Shown here in pieces: positions 18,901 through 26,479 of a stretch of 60,831 nt of DNA. The stretch is from Bacteroidota bacterium (GTDB taxonomy: Bacteria; Bacteroidota; Bacteroidia; Cytophagales; Cyclobacteriaceae), in contig JAEZGH010000030.1 in the NCBI GenBank assembly GCA_023417065.1, positions 1 to 60,831 of the forward strand, written 5' to 3'. The position numbers were made by a program, and so were the translations under genes. The number at the start of each line of letters is the position of its first letter. The first letter of the stretch is position 1. The notes under the pieces were generated by a model. That model ran no database searches. It worked only from the letters and a program-made list of their open reading frames with translations, and had not been told where the DNA came from.

Positions 18901-19218
18901 GCCTCCGCCGGCTTCAATGTAGCGCTTGAAGTCGGCTTGCTGAAGTTCGTCGAGAATGTTGCCGGTGGTGCTCAAAAAAACAACCGCCTTGTAGCGTTTC
19001 AGGTTTTCTTCAGTAAAAAGAGAAGCGTCTTCAGTTGTATCAACTGCAAAGCCATGCTGCTTACCCAATTCAATCAATGCCAGTTTTCCGACACCTATCG
19101 ATTCATGACGGAAACCACTGGTTTTTGAAAACACAAGTATCCGTTGTTCCGAGGAGTCGTTTTTACATGACGTAAGTATAAACAGCAGTAGCGTAGCCGT
19201 TAGTAGCGCGTATTTCAT
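15901..19218 (-). CDS. ThuA / sugar dehydrogenase / PKD / cytochrome c fusion lipoprotein
   Basis: 1105 residues. A lipobox (FILTSC, Cys18) places it in the periplasm or on a membrane. Domains in order: ThuA-like (about 25-240; FSKTSGFRHESI, GGGFVGIHAAADTEY, WYHEFAGGRSFYTGLGH); a glucose/sorbosone-dehydrogenase beta-propeller of the PQQ type (about 260-685; FEDGLLGLAADPDF, VMGNRNPYRISVDP); a PKD domain (about 688-775); a class I cytochrome c (heme motif CKSCH at 857-861, axial Met near 906 in WGNVEMAAHP); and a C-terminal carbohydrate-binding-like beta domain (about 945-1105). The architecture suggests oxidation of a sugar with direct transfer of electrons to the built-in heme. It is fifth in the operon, 28 bp after the DUF1080 gene. 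Confidence 0.88.
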   Translation of the reverse strand: MKYALLTATLLLFILTSCKNDSSEQRILVFSKTSGFRHESIGVGKLALIELGKQHGFAVDTTEDASLFTEENLKRYKAVVFLSTTGNILDELQQADFKRYIEAGGGFVGIHAAADTEYEWHWYGKLVGAYFKSHPQIQEAKLKKVRAFGPNTLPDEWTVTDEWYNYKNISDKINVIYNLDETSYKGGDNGENHPIAWYHEFAGGRSFYTGLGHTNESYSDPKFLEHVLQGIQYAMGDNVKLDYSKVKTQRSIEENRFTKTVLDFNLNEPTEMTLLPSGKILFIERKGDVKLYDPAIGKVSVINTIKTFTTFEDGLLGLAADPDFANNNFVYIYYSHPEKSANILSRFVFKDNKLDISSEKEILEVATQREKCCHTGGSLQFGEDRVLFISTGDNTSPFESEGFSPSDEQPGRSAFDAQKSSSNTNDLRGKILRIIVREDGTYEIPKGNLFPQGEEKTRPEIYVMGNRNPYRISVDPRTGYLYWGEVGPDAGKDVPERGPRGYDEINQAREAGFYGWPYFIGDNYAYTRYDFKNKRSLEKWNPEKPINESPNNTGKRELPPAKPAFIWYPYDKSEEFPMMKDGARNAMAGPFYYSENYKGAKTAFPAYFDGKLLAYDWMRNWMFLVTMDDQGDIYDLEPFMPNTKFNNVIDMAYGPDGRLYMLEYGTAWFKQNMDARLVRIDYNAGNRPPVVQLAADKVAGAVPLEVSFTAKGTVDYDGDKLDYLFEIADTKKTSPDGNFKYTFDKPGIYNVTLTVRDSKDASGKAQVKIIAGNEVPQVDIEVTDGNKTFFFPGARVGYKVNVSDLEDGTSEDGAITDDGVTVTFDYLQGFDITTMAQGHQKSVVEMPGKRLIDQSDCKSCHLIDQRSAGPSYKEVALKYKNEQDAVNRLAEKIIKGGSGVWGNVEMAAHPQITTDDARKMVEYILTLDKAEEIKLLPLKGTVVPGDEKEGAYLINASYVDKGAGEIPSLSAANSLVLRAAFLRADHASEVHNARVISTNGRVSLGDVKHNGYAAFKQIDLTGIRSATVSGFIRGQDQVGGKVELRLDAPDGKLWGSAELTGPGLKEDTMKLAAETGMHDVYVIFINPEAGDKTLYYFGGVRFLNR

Positions 19219-19246
19219 AAATGTCGGTTCCCTGAAGAAATTCAGG

Positions 19247-19948
19247 TTATAGTGTTTTTATTTTGATGTTTCGAAACCAGACTTTGTCTCCGTGGTCCTG
19301 AAGTGCGAGATGTCCTTTTCTGGCTTTGCCAAAATCAGGAAACTCATTGAATTTGCTTTTCTCCACCATCTGGTCCCATTCTGGGGTGTGCATGTTAAAC
19401 GTAACTACTCTAGTCCCGTTAAGCCAGACCTCATAAGCTCCGTTTTTGGAAATCAGGCGAACGTGATTCCACTCCCCGGCGGGTTTTACAGTTTCTACAG
19501 AGCATGGCACCAGGTCATAGAGATCACCCGCGCGATGCTTGTGGATTTTTGCATCAGGATGACATGTATTGTCGAGAACCTGAAGTTCAGGTCCCGTCAG
19601 CCATGGTGAATGGTATTTCTTGTCTTCCACGACATTGAAGATCACACCACTGTTTCCGCAGGGGCTGATTTTCCATTCAAGTGAAAGCTCAAAATTCCCG
19701 AATTCCTGTTCTGTGATGATGTCACCTCCCTGAGCGCCGTCGGTGGGGTCAAAGACCAACTCACCATTCACGGCTTTCCACGCAGGACCAATGCCATCTT
19801 TGTTATAATTGCGCCAGCCTTTCGTCGTCTTTCCGTCGAACAGAAGAACCCAGCCGTCCTGTTGTTCTTTGCTCGTCAGTGTATTGTGGTTCCGGCCGTC
19901 ATCGTTGATCATGCAAAGGAGGAGAAGAACCGTGAATAGTGTGTTCAT
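19247..19948 (-). CDS. DUF1080 (3-keto-disaccharide hydrolase-type) secreted protein
   Basis: 233 residues. The N-terminus has a short hydrophobic signal (MNTLFTVLLLLCM). The concanavalin-like fold is recognised by GWVLLFDGKTTKGWRNYNKDG, FELSLEWKISPCGNSGVIFNV, TGPELQVLDN and the C-terminal HLALQDHGDKVWFRNIKIK. DUF1080 proteins have been linked to hydrolysis of 3-keto-glycosides made by Gfo/Idh/MocA oxidoreductases, and such an oxidoreductase starts this operon. It is 9 bp downstream of the cytochrome c gene. Confidence 0.85.
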   Translation of the reverse strand: MNTLFTVLLLLCMINDDGRNHNTLTSKEQQDGWVLLFDGKTTKGWRNYNKDGIGPAWKAVNGELVFDPTDGAQGGDIITEQEFGNFELSLEWKISPCGNSGVIFNVVEDKKYHSPWLTGPELQVLDNTCHPDAKIHKHRAGDLYDLVPCSVETVKPAGEWNHVRLISKNGAYEVWLNGTRVVTFNMHTPEWDQMVEKSKFNEFPDFGKARKGHLALQDHGDKVWFRNIKIKTL

Positions 19949-19957
19949 TTGATGTAA

Positions 19958-20398
19958 TTACTCCTGATAGTCTTCGCCGTCGAGTGACAGGATGTAGTAA
20001 ACCATTTTTTCTGAATCGGCTTTCGATAATCCGACGTGGGCTGTCATCGGAATTTCGCCCCAGTTACCTGCGCCGCCGGAAATGACTTTCTCAGAAAGAA
20101 AGGCAACGTTCTCCTTCGTAAAGGAATATTTGCCGGCAACATCGTTGTAAGACGGGCCAACGATACGGTTCTCTACAGTATGGCAGGTTTTGCAGTCGTT
20201 GGAGTTGATTAACGCTTCACCCTGCGCGATTAAATCCTGAATTGAAGCAGGTTCTTCCTTTGCGGAAGACGATGATGCACCGTCACCGGTGTCATATTCG
20301 TGATAAGTGTCTTCGCCGCTTTCCTTCTTCTCCTCTTTTGATCCACATGCCGTGAAAATGAAACCGGCTAACGCACCTAGTAATATTATTTTTTTCAT
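19958..20398 (-). CDS. Cytochrome c lipoprotein
   Basis: 146 residues. Lipobox FIFTAC near residue 18, then an acidic and Ser-rich linker, then one class I cytochrome c domain with heme motif CKTCH and axial Met in WGEIPMTAHVG. It is close in sequence to the cytochrome module of the 1105-residue fusion in the same operon (VGPSYNDVAGKY versus AGPSYKEVALKY), so the two probably share electron partners in the periplasm. It could carry electrons from the sugar dehydrogenase to a terminal oxidase. Confidence 0.88.
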   Translation of the reverse strand: MKKIILLGALAGFIFTACGSKEEKKESGEDTYHEYDTGDGASSSSAKEEPASIQDLIAQGEALINSNDCKTCHTVENRIVGPSYNDVAGKYSFTKENVAFLSEKVISGGAGNWGEIPMTAHVGLSKADSEKMVYYILSLDGEDYQE

Positions 20399-20409
20399 GA
20401 TTTGGTTAA

Positions 20410-21468
20410 TTAAATGCCTAATACCTTTTTGTTGAACTTGGAATCTTTTCCGGTGGCTGCGAAATCATCAAATGCTTTTTCAGTCACTCTGATGATATGC
20501 TCCTTGATAAACGGCGCTCCTTCTGCAGCACCTTGTTCAGGATGTTTGAGCGCACACTCCCATTCGAGGACTGCCCATCCGGAAAATCCGTATTGCGCAA
20601 GCTTGCTGAAGATTCGCTTGAAATCCACCTGGCCATCACCCAGCGAACGGAATCTGCCAGGGCGGTTGACCCAATCCTGATAGCCGCCGTAAACGCCCGA
20701 CTTTCCTGTAGGATTGAACTCAGCATCCTTTACGTGGAACATCTTGATGAAAGAATGGTAGAAGTCGATATACTGAATGTAATCCAACTGCTGAAGTACG
20801 AAGTGACTTGGATCGTAGAGGATATTGCAGCGGGTGTGCTTACCTGTGGCTTCCCAGAAGCGTTCGAAGGTAACACCGTCGTGCAGGTCTTCACCCGGAT
20901 GTATCTCGTAGCATACATCCACTCCGGCTTTGTCGAAAGCGTTCAGGATAGGAAGCCAGCGCTTTGCCAGTTCCTTGAAGGCATCATCCACCAATCCCGC
21001 GGGGCGTTGCGGCCAGGGATATACTGTGTGCCACATCAGTGCGCCTGAAAAGGTAGCATGAGCCGTAAGCCCGAGATTTTTGCTTGCCTTTGCTGCAAGC
21101 TTCAGCTGATCGACTGCCCAGGCAGTGCGTTCTTTCGGATTACCGTGAACTGATTTGGGCGCAAATCCGTCAAACAGATCATCAAACGCCGGATGCGTAG
21201 CAACAAGTTGGCCCTGCAGGTGTGTAGACAGTTCGGTCACCTGAAGTCCGCAGGATTCTATTGCCCCTTTCCATTCCTCGCAGTAATCCTTGCTTTCGGC
21301 AGCCAGTTTAAGATCAATAGCACGCTTATCCCACGTGGGTATCTGAATCCCCTTGTATCCGAGTGAAGCCGCCCATTTTGAAATGGTTTTGATGTTGTCG
21401 AACGGCGCGTTATCGCCCATAAACTGGGCGAGGAAAATAGCAGGTCCCTGGATTGTACTTAATGCCAT
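20410..21468 (-). CDS. Sugar phosphate isomerase/epimerase-like TIM barrel
   Basis: 352 residues with no signal peptide, so cytoplasmic. Xylose-isomerase-like barrel features include GYKGIQIPTWDKRAIDL, a Glu/His-rich VDVCYEIHPGEDLHDG, NILYDPSHFVLQQLDYIQYI, MFHVKDAEF and a C-terminal WAVLEWECALKHPEQGA, which supply the usual metal ligands. This subgroup is often encoded next to Gfo/Idh/MocA oxidoreductases, as here (40 bp downstream of one). It probably isomerises or cleaves an oxidised sugar; the exact substrate is unknown. Confidence 0.85.
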   Translation of the reverse strand: MALSTIQGPAIFLAQFMGDNAPFDNIKTISKWAASLGYKGIQIPTWDKRAIDLKLAAESKDYCEEWKGAIESCGLQVTELSTHLQGQLVATHPAFDDLFDGFAPKSVHGNPKERTAWAVDQLKLAAKASKNLGLTAHATFSGALMWHTVYPWPQRPAGLVDDAFKELAKRWLPILNAFDKAGVDVCYEIHPGEDLHDGVTFERFWEATGKHTRCNILYDPSHFVLQQLDYIQYIDFYHSFIKMFHVKDAEFNPTGKSGVYGGYQDWVNRPGRFRSLGDGQVDFKRIFSKLAQYGFSGWAVLEWECALKHPEQGAAEGAPFIKEHIIRVTEKAFDDFAATGKDSKFNKKVLGI

Positions 21469-21508
21469 GTATGTTTAAGATTTTAAGTCGAGATTGAAAA
21501 CTGAGTGA

Positions 21509-22669
21509 CTACACCTTGAAAGGAGTCCATTTTCTGTTCGAGTTCGCGGACCTGATGACGGTCTCGACGAAGGCCATGCCACGTACGCCATCCTCCACAT
21601 CCGGGAAGTCGAACTTCGCAGGATTGATCTTCTTCCCAGGCTTGAATGCGCGCACCGCTCTTACGAACGACATGTATACGTTGGCAAACGCCTCAAAGTA
21701 ACCCTCCGGGTGCCCCCACGGCACGCGGGTATTGAGTTTAGCGGACTCAGACAAGTATTCAAACCATCCCGCACGAACAACTTCTTTCGGGCGGTCAAGC
21801 CACTTCAGAATGAGTGTATTCGGTTCTTCCTGGCGCCATTCCATGCCGCCCTTTTCACCGTAGATACGAATGTTAAGGTTGTTTTCTTCACCTGCCGCAA
21901 CCTGGGTGGCAAGGAGTACGCCCGTAGCGCCATTGTTGAAGCGCAGCAGCATTGAGCTGTCGTCGTCGATTTTACGGCCCTTTACGACCGTATTCAACAT
22001 CGCGTTGACTTCCGTGATCTGAAGGCCTGTGATGTACTCTGCAAGGTTTGCCGCGTGGGTCCCAATGTCACCAATTGCACCGCCAGCGCCGGAACGCTTG
22101 GGATCTGTGCGCCATGATGCCTGCTTGTTGCCCATCTTCTCCTTCATGATGGTAAGCCATCCCTGGGGATATTCGACGTATACTTTGCGCACCTTTCCGA
22201 TCTTACCGGCAGCGATGGCCTGCTTCGCTTCCTTCACCAATGGATAGCCGGTGTATGTATGTGTTAAAGCGAGAATGAGACCTGATTTCTCAACGACTTT
22301 CTTCAGCGCCTTTGCTTCGGCGAGTGAAAATGCCAGCGGCTTGTCTATAATCACGTGAAAGCCATTTTCGAGAGCCATTTTGGCGGGTTCGAAATGAACG
22401 TGGTTAGGAGTAACGATCGACACGAAATCCATGCGTTCACCTTCAGGAAGTTCTTTTTCCTTCAGGATCATTTCCTCGAAGCTGCCGTAAATCCTGTCCG
22501 GACTAAGGTAAAGCGCCTTTCCTGCTTCTTTGGATTTCTTTGGATCACTGCTGAAAGCACCGCATACAAGTTCAATTTCTCCGTCGAGAGCGGCCGCTTT
22601 TCGGTGGACAGCTCCGATGAATGAATCGGGTCCACCGCCGATCATTCCCATCCGTAATTTTCTGCTCAT
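21509..22669 (-). CDS. Gfo/Idh/MocA family sugar oxidoreductase
   Basis: 386 residues, first gene of the operon. The Rossmann NAD(P)-binding start RKLRMGMIGGGPDSFIGAVH is followed by the family Lys motif in GFHVIIDKPLAFSLAEAKAL, and by the C-terminal dehydrogenase domain with GAIGDIGTHAANLAEYITG, which holds the catalytic His. No signal peptide is present. The family oxidises sugars or polyols (often to 3-keto or 2-keto forms). With the downstream isomerase-like barrels, DUF1080 protein and cytochromes it outlines an oxidative route for a sugar or glycoside. Confidence 0.9.
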   Translation of the reverse strand: MSRKLRMGMIGGGPDSFIGAVHRKAAALDGEIELVCGAFSSDPKKSKEAGKALYLSPDRIYGSFEEMILKEKELPEGERMDFVSIVTPNHVHFEPAKMALENGFHVIIDKPLAFSLAEAKALKKVVEKSGLILALTHTYTGYPLVKEAKQAIAAGKIGKVRKVYVEYPQGWLTIMKEKMGNKQASWRTDPKRSGAGGAIGDIGTHAANLAEYITGLQITEVNAMLNTVVKGRKIDDDSSMLLRFNNGATGVLLATQVAAGEENNLNIRIYGEKGGMEWRQEEPNTLILKWLDRPKEVVRAGWFEYLSESAKLNTRVPWGHPEGYFEAFANVYMSFVRAVRAFKPGKKINPAKFDFPDVEDGVRGMAFVETVIRSANSNRKWTPFKV

Positions 22670-22739
22670 GGTTCTAAAAATAGGATTTGGTTCAATATTT
22701 CATGCGCTATAATAATAGAAAATAACGAATAAAATTTTT

Positions 22740-22754
22740 AGAAAACGATTGCGA
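22740..22754 (-). promoter_or_regulatory. Candidate LacI-family operator upstream of the sugar-oxidation operon
   Basis: On the minus strand TCGCAATCGTTTTCT fits the CG-centred LacI/CcpA-type pattern with two mismatches and shares GCAATCG and the flanking GTTT with the site at 11917-11931. It lies about 75 bp upstream of the Gfo/Idh/MocA start in an AT-rich spacer. Inference from motif only. Confidence 0.25.
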
Positions 22755-22806
22755 AACGGGTTGAAGGTCAGCGATCGTGTTCAATGAACATGCGCATAAT
22801 CGACGA

Positions 22807-23358
22807 TTACCAGTCCCCGTCGTCGGTGTGCTTCGGCTTTTCGCGATATTCGAGGTTATCGGTAATGGCCTTGTCGAGCAGTCCCAGGGTGTTTGGCTTG
22901 GTCCAGTCGTTCGAAATGTAAGTACCGTTGTCGCGGCACGCGTAATTGGTGAGATTCTCTTTGGAGGTGATCTTTTTGTAGCCAATGTCACCCGTCAGCT
23001 GGATTTCGGAAACCGTGATACGATACCTCCCATCCTTAATCGATACAGTTGCTTTGCCCGAGTATTTACCGGTCTGGATTATGGAAGGCGTTGCTACCTG
23101 GCTGAATCCGAACTTCTTATAGTCGACAACCAGATCGTTCATTGCGAAATTCAGTTCGCCATTCGCGGTAGTCACATTCGAAATGAACGGAAGAGCGCCA
23201 TAATATTCGGCGAGTTTTTCGAGAGTTACCGAGTCGTGAAGAAATATCTTCTGATAAATCAATTCCTGACTGGATACCTTGAAATTGCCATAAGATGTTA
23301 CCTGCGCGTGACCTGACAGGGCCCAAACGCAGCATAGGAGGATAAACAGCTGTTTCAT
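22807..23358 (-). CDS. Secreted hypothetical protein, DUF4468-like
   Basis: 183 residues from the ATG at 23358, which gives a typical signal peptide ending in SGHAQ (MKQLFILLCCVWALSGHAQ). The mature part alternates short beta strands and one helix, with a segment (VSSQELIYQKIFLHDSVTLEKLAEYY) and a late basic strand region that recall DUF4468 proteins, but the match is weak. It stands alone between the oxidoreductase operon and the xyl genes, in the same direction. Function unknown. Confidence 0.6.
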   Translation of the reverse strand: MKQLFILLCCVWALSGHAQVTSYGNFKVSSQELIYQKIFLHDSVTLEKLAEYYGALPFISNVTTANGELNFAMNDLVVDYKKFGFSQVATPSIIQTGKYSGKATVSIKDGRYRITVSEIQLTGDIGYKKITSKENLTNYACRDNGTYISNDWTKPNTLGLLDKAITDNLEYREKPKHTDDGDW

Positions 23359-23444
23359 AGTTCTCAAAATAGCTTCCAACCTAATGAAATTACCAGCAAG
23401 TCGGAAACCGTCTATCGGAAAGATTGGGAGGTCATGTCAAAAAA

Positions 23445-23469
23445 AAGCCGCTCCCAATGGGAACGGCTT
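23445..23469 (-). terminator. Terminator downstream of xylA
   Basis: AAGCCG-CTCCC (23445-23455) pairs with GGGAA-CGGCTT (23460-23469) around a short loop. On the minus strand it is followed by a T tract (A run at 23438-23446). It starts 27 nt after the xylA stop. Confidence 0.8.
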
Positions 23470-23496
23470 CGTGTCGGATCCAGGATCCAACTTAAC

Positions 23497-24825
23497 CTAA
23501 ACGAATTTATTGATGAGGTTTTCGATGTATTCCTGTTTGCCACTTATTTGTGCAGGTTCACCGTTCTTATGTGCAAGTTTCGCGAGGTCCTCAATACCCA
23601 GTTTGCCTTGCTCGAATGCTTTTCCTTTTCCAGAGTCAAAGGATGCATAGCGCTCTTTGCGGATGCGTGTGAACTCTCCGTCTTCGAGAATCGCCTGAGC
23701 CGTGAGCAACGCGCGGGCAAAGGTATCCATACCACCAATGTGTGCGTAGAAGATATCTTCCAGATCTGTTGAGTTACGGCGCGTCTTAGCGTCGAAGTTG
23801 ATACCACCGTTTTTGAATCCACCAGCTTCCAGGATAACCAGCATCGCTTCAGTCAGTTCATACAGGTTGTTGGGGAATTGATCGGTATCCCATCCGTTCT
23901 GGTAGTCACCACGGTTGGCGTCGATACTTCCAAGCATGCCTGCATCTGCAGCCACCTGAAGTTCGTGCTGGAAGGTGTGGTGCGCCAGCGTAGCGTGGTT
24001 TACTTCAATGTTCAGTTTGAAATCATCCAGGAGGTCGTACTCACGCAGGAATGATATTACCGTAGCTGAATCGAAGTCGTATTGATGTTTGGTAGGTTCC
24101 ATCGGCTTCGGTTCAATGAAGAAGTTGCCTTTGAAACCGTTGGCTCTTGCGTAGTCGCGTGATGCGTGGAGGAATTGTGCAAGGTGTTCCTGCTCGCGCT
24201 TCATGTTGGTGTTGAGGAGCGTCATATAACCTTCGCGACCGCCCCAGAACACATAGTTCAAACCACCTAATTCAATCGTAGCATCAAGTGCATTTTTCAC
24301 CTGGTTAGCTGCATAACATACTACGTTGAAATCGGGGTTGGTAGCCGCGCCATTCATATATCTCGGATGTGAGAAGAGGTTGGCAGTACCCCAAAGGAGT
24401 TTCACGCCTGAAGCCTTCTGCTTTTTCTTCGCATACTCCACAATGGTCTGCAAACGTGATTCTGATTCTTTCAGCGTTTCACCCTCGTCGATCAGATCGA
24501 AGTCGTGGAAGCAGTAGAACGGAGCACCAATTTTGGTGATGAATTCGAACGCAGCATCCATCTTGTCCTGTGCTCTCTTAATAGGATCTGCATCCTGAAG
24601 CCATGGGAATTGTTTGGTTCCAGGACCGAAGGGATCTCCACCTGTTCCACAGAACGTATGCCAGTAAGCAATTGCAAAACGAAGATGTTCTTCCATCGTC
24701 TTCTTACCTACCTTCTGCTTCGGGTTATAGAATTTAAAAGCCAAAGGGTTATCACTTTCCTTCCCTTCGAACTTGATCTGGCCAATACCTTTGAAGTATT
24801 CTTTGTCGCCGAGTGTGAGTTTCAT
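23497..24825 (-). CDS. xylA: Xylose isomerase
   Basis: 442 residues, the length of the class II enzymes. It converts D-xylose to D-xylulose in the cytoplasm. Recognisable features are the N-terminal HLRFAIAYWHTFCGTGGDPFG, the catalytic His in FYCFHDFDL, KLLWGTANLFSHPRYMNGAATNPD, the metal-binding FFIEPKPMEPTKHQYD and EVNHATLAHHTFQHE, and a C-terminal GGINFDAKTRRNSTDLEDIFY. It is the second gene of the xylB-xylA operon, 54 bp after xylB, and ends at a hairpin terminator. Confidence 0.97.
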   Translation of the reverse strand: MKLTLGDKEYFKGIGQIKFEGKESDNPLAFKFYNPKQKVGKKTMEEHLRFAIAYWHTFCGTGGDPFGPGTKQFPWLQDADPIKRAQDKMDAAFEFITKIGAPFYCFHDFDLIDEGETLKESESRLQTIVEYAKKKQKASGVKLLWGTANLFSHPRYMNGAATNPDFNVVCYAANQVKNALDATIELGGLNYVFWGGREGYMTLLNTNMKREQEHLAQFLHASRDYARANGFKGNFFIEPKPMEPTKHQYDFDSATVISFLREYDLLDDFKLNIEVNHATLAHHTFQHELQVAADAGMLGSIDANRGDYQNGWDTDQFPNNLYELTEAMLVILEAGGFKNGGINFDAKTRRNSTDLEDIFYAHIGGMDTFARALLTAQAILEDGEFTRIRKERYASFDSGKGKAFEQGKLGIEDLAKLAHKNGEPAQISGKQEYIENLINKFV

Positions 24826-24850
24826 ATAGTTACAATTTTAAGGTTCAAAT

Positions 24851-24891
24851 TTCAAGATTCAACTTTCAAGATTCAACTTTCAAGATTCAAG
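24851..24891. repeat. 14-bp tandem repeat in the xylB-xylA spacer
   Basis: The unit TTCAAGATTCAACT occurs at 24851, 24865 and, shortened, at 24879. The third copy supplies the last codons and the stop of xylB. An 18-base stretch (TTCAAGATTCAACTTTCA) is repeated exactly at 45523-45540, just after another stop codon. Confidence 0.85.
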
Positions 24892-26382
24892 ATGTTTGTC
24901 GAGTTCGCGTTTCCAGGACTGGAACGCCTCGCCATACTGCGCTACCTTGACTTTATCCGGATCCTCAGCTTTGATAAGCTGGAAGCCGCGGAATGCCTCT
25001 TTGAAGTCGGCGAATATTCCTGCGCCAACGCCTGCGCCAAGGGCAGCACCTTTGGAGCCATCGGTGTCGTACAATTCAAGACGTGCTCCAATGGTATTGA
25101 CAAAAGCTTCGCGGAACAGCGGACTCAAAAACATGTTTGCATGACCGGCGCGAATAACGCTGGTTGAAAGTCCCATTCCCTGAAGTACATCAAATCCATA
25201 CTTCAGCGCGAACACGATACCCTCCTGAGCTGCGCGGAAAATGTGCGGCTGCCCATGACGATTGAAGTTCAATCCGTGGAAGGATCCCTTGATATCGCGG
25301 TTTTCGAGAACACGTTCAGCGCCATTTCCAAAAGGAAGAAGGACGAGTCCGTCGGAACCAATCGGTGAATCCGCAGCAATGCTGTTCATCTTTTCATACT
25401 CATAACCGTTGCCGGAGTTCTTGATATTTCTCCGGAGCCAGCTGTTGAGAATGCCCGTACCGTTGATACAGAGCAATACGCCATTTCGTCTTGCCCCTTT
25501 TTTATTGTTGACGTGTATAAACGTATTCACACGCGACTTTGCGTCGAAAGCATTTTGATCGGTCACACTGTAAATTACGCCTGATGTTCCGGCGGTGGCT
25601 GCTGTTTCGCCGGGGTTAAGCACGTTCAGTGAGAACGCGTTGTTCGGCTGATCACCGGCGCGATAGCTGATGCGGATGCCTTTCTTAAGTCCAAGTACCG
25701 AGGCGGCTTCTTCGCTCACCTCCGATTGCACAGAGAACACGGGCACCAGGTCGGCAAGCAATGATTTGTCGATGCCATAGTGATCGAGTAACGTGGTAGC
25801 TACACCTTCATTCTTATAGTCCCAGAAAATTCCTTCAGAAAGACCAGTGTCAGTAGTGTTGATTTGGCCGGACAAGCGCATTGCCAGATAGTCTCCCGGC
25901 AGCATCACTTTGTGGATGCGTTCAAACAGCTCTGGTTCATTTTGTTTCACCCAGGCGAGCTTCGAGGCGGTGAAGTTACCAGGCGCATTGAGGTAATGCT
26001 CGAGGCAGTAGGTTTGTCCTAGCGCGGCTGCGGCGGCGTCGCCTATTGCCACGGCGCGGCTGTCGCACCAGATAATGGATGGACGCAATACGCGCTGGTC
26101 TTTATCAACACAAACCAGTCCGTGCATCTGATACGAAATTCCAATCGCGGCGATTTCATCGCCTTTAACGCCGGACTTCTTCAAACATTCATGGGTACTT
26201 TTGACTGCATGGTCCCACCACATTTCCGGATCCTGTTCTGCCCATCCGGCACGGGCCGCCAACATTGGCATTTCTTCCTTAGGGGATTGTGCAGAAGCCA
26301 CCGTTTGACCGGTGGTGCTATCGACTAACGATACTTTAACAGAGGAACTGCCCAGGTCGAAGCCGAGGAGATATTTCGCCAT
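24880..26382 (-). CDS. xylB: Xylulokinase
   Basis: 500 residues, normal for FGGY-family kinases. It phosphorylates D-xylulose to xylulose 5-phosphate for the pentose phosphate pathway. The N-terminal phosphate-binding motif is YLLGFDLGSSSVKVSLVD; GISYQMHGLVCVD and SIIWCDSRA are typical of XylB; the second-domain signature is VIRAGHANMFLSPLFREAFV followed by GAALGAGVGAG. It is first in the xylBA operon and divergent from the NrtR-like regulator, with the operator in between. The final codons fall in a 14-bp tandem repeat. Confidence 0.95.
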   Translation of the reverse strand: MAKYLLGFDLGSSSVKVSLVDSTTGQTVASAQSPKEEMPMLAARAGWAEQDPEMWWDHAVKSTHECLKKSGVKGDEIAAIGISYQMHGLVCVDKDQRVLRPSIIWCDSRAVAIGDAAAAALGQTYCLEHYLNAPGNFTASKLAWVKQNEPELFERIHKVMLPGDYLAMRLSGQINTTDTGLSEGIFWDYKNEGVATTLLDHYGIDKSLLADLVPVFSVQSEVSEEAASVLGLKKGIRISYRAGDQPNNAFSLNVLNPGETAATAGTSGVIYSVTDQNAFDAKSRVNTFIHVNNKKGARRNGVLLCINGTGILNSWLRRNIKNSGNGYEYEKMNSIAADSPIGSDGLVLLPFGNGAERVLENRDIKGSFHGLNFNRHGQPHIFRAAQEGIVFALKYGFDVLQGMGLSTSVIRAGHANMFLSPLFREAFVNTIGARLELYDTDGSKGAALGAGVGAGIFADFKEAFRGFQLIKAEDPDKVKVAQYGEAFQSWKRELDKHLES

Positions 26383-26406
26383 TATCCGTTATTTTTGCCG
26401 TTTTTC

Positions 26407-26436
26407 TTGAAATTGATTTACCTTATAGTAAATTTG
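26407..26436 (+). promoter_or_regulatory. Bacteroidetes-type promoter for the NrtR-like regulator
   Basis: TTG at 26407-26409 and TAAATTTG at 26429-26436 are 19 bp apart, matching the Bacteroidetes -33 TTG / -7 TAnnTTTG promoter. The -7 element sits at the centre of the operator palindrome, so bound regulator would block its own transcription. A start near 26443 leaves about 37 nt before the ATG at 26480. Confidence 0.6.
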
Positions 26437-26448
26437 ACTACAAGGTAA
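26418..26448. promoter_or_regulatory. Operator palindrome in the xylB / regulator divergent promoter
   Basis: Left arm TTACCTTATAGT (26418-26429) and right arm ACTACAAGGTAA (26437-26448) are inverted copies with 11 of 12 bases matching, separated by 7 bp. It lies between the divergent xylB and NrtR-like genes and covers the predicted -7 box of the regulator. The likely ligand-responsive binder is the adjacent regulator. Confidence 0.75.
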
Positions 26449-26479
26449 TGCTTTTTTGGAATTTGTCAACCCCGTTCTA

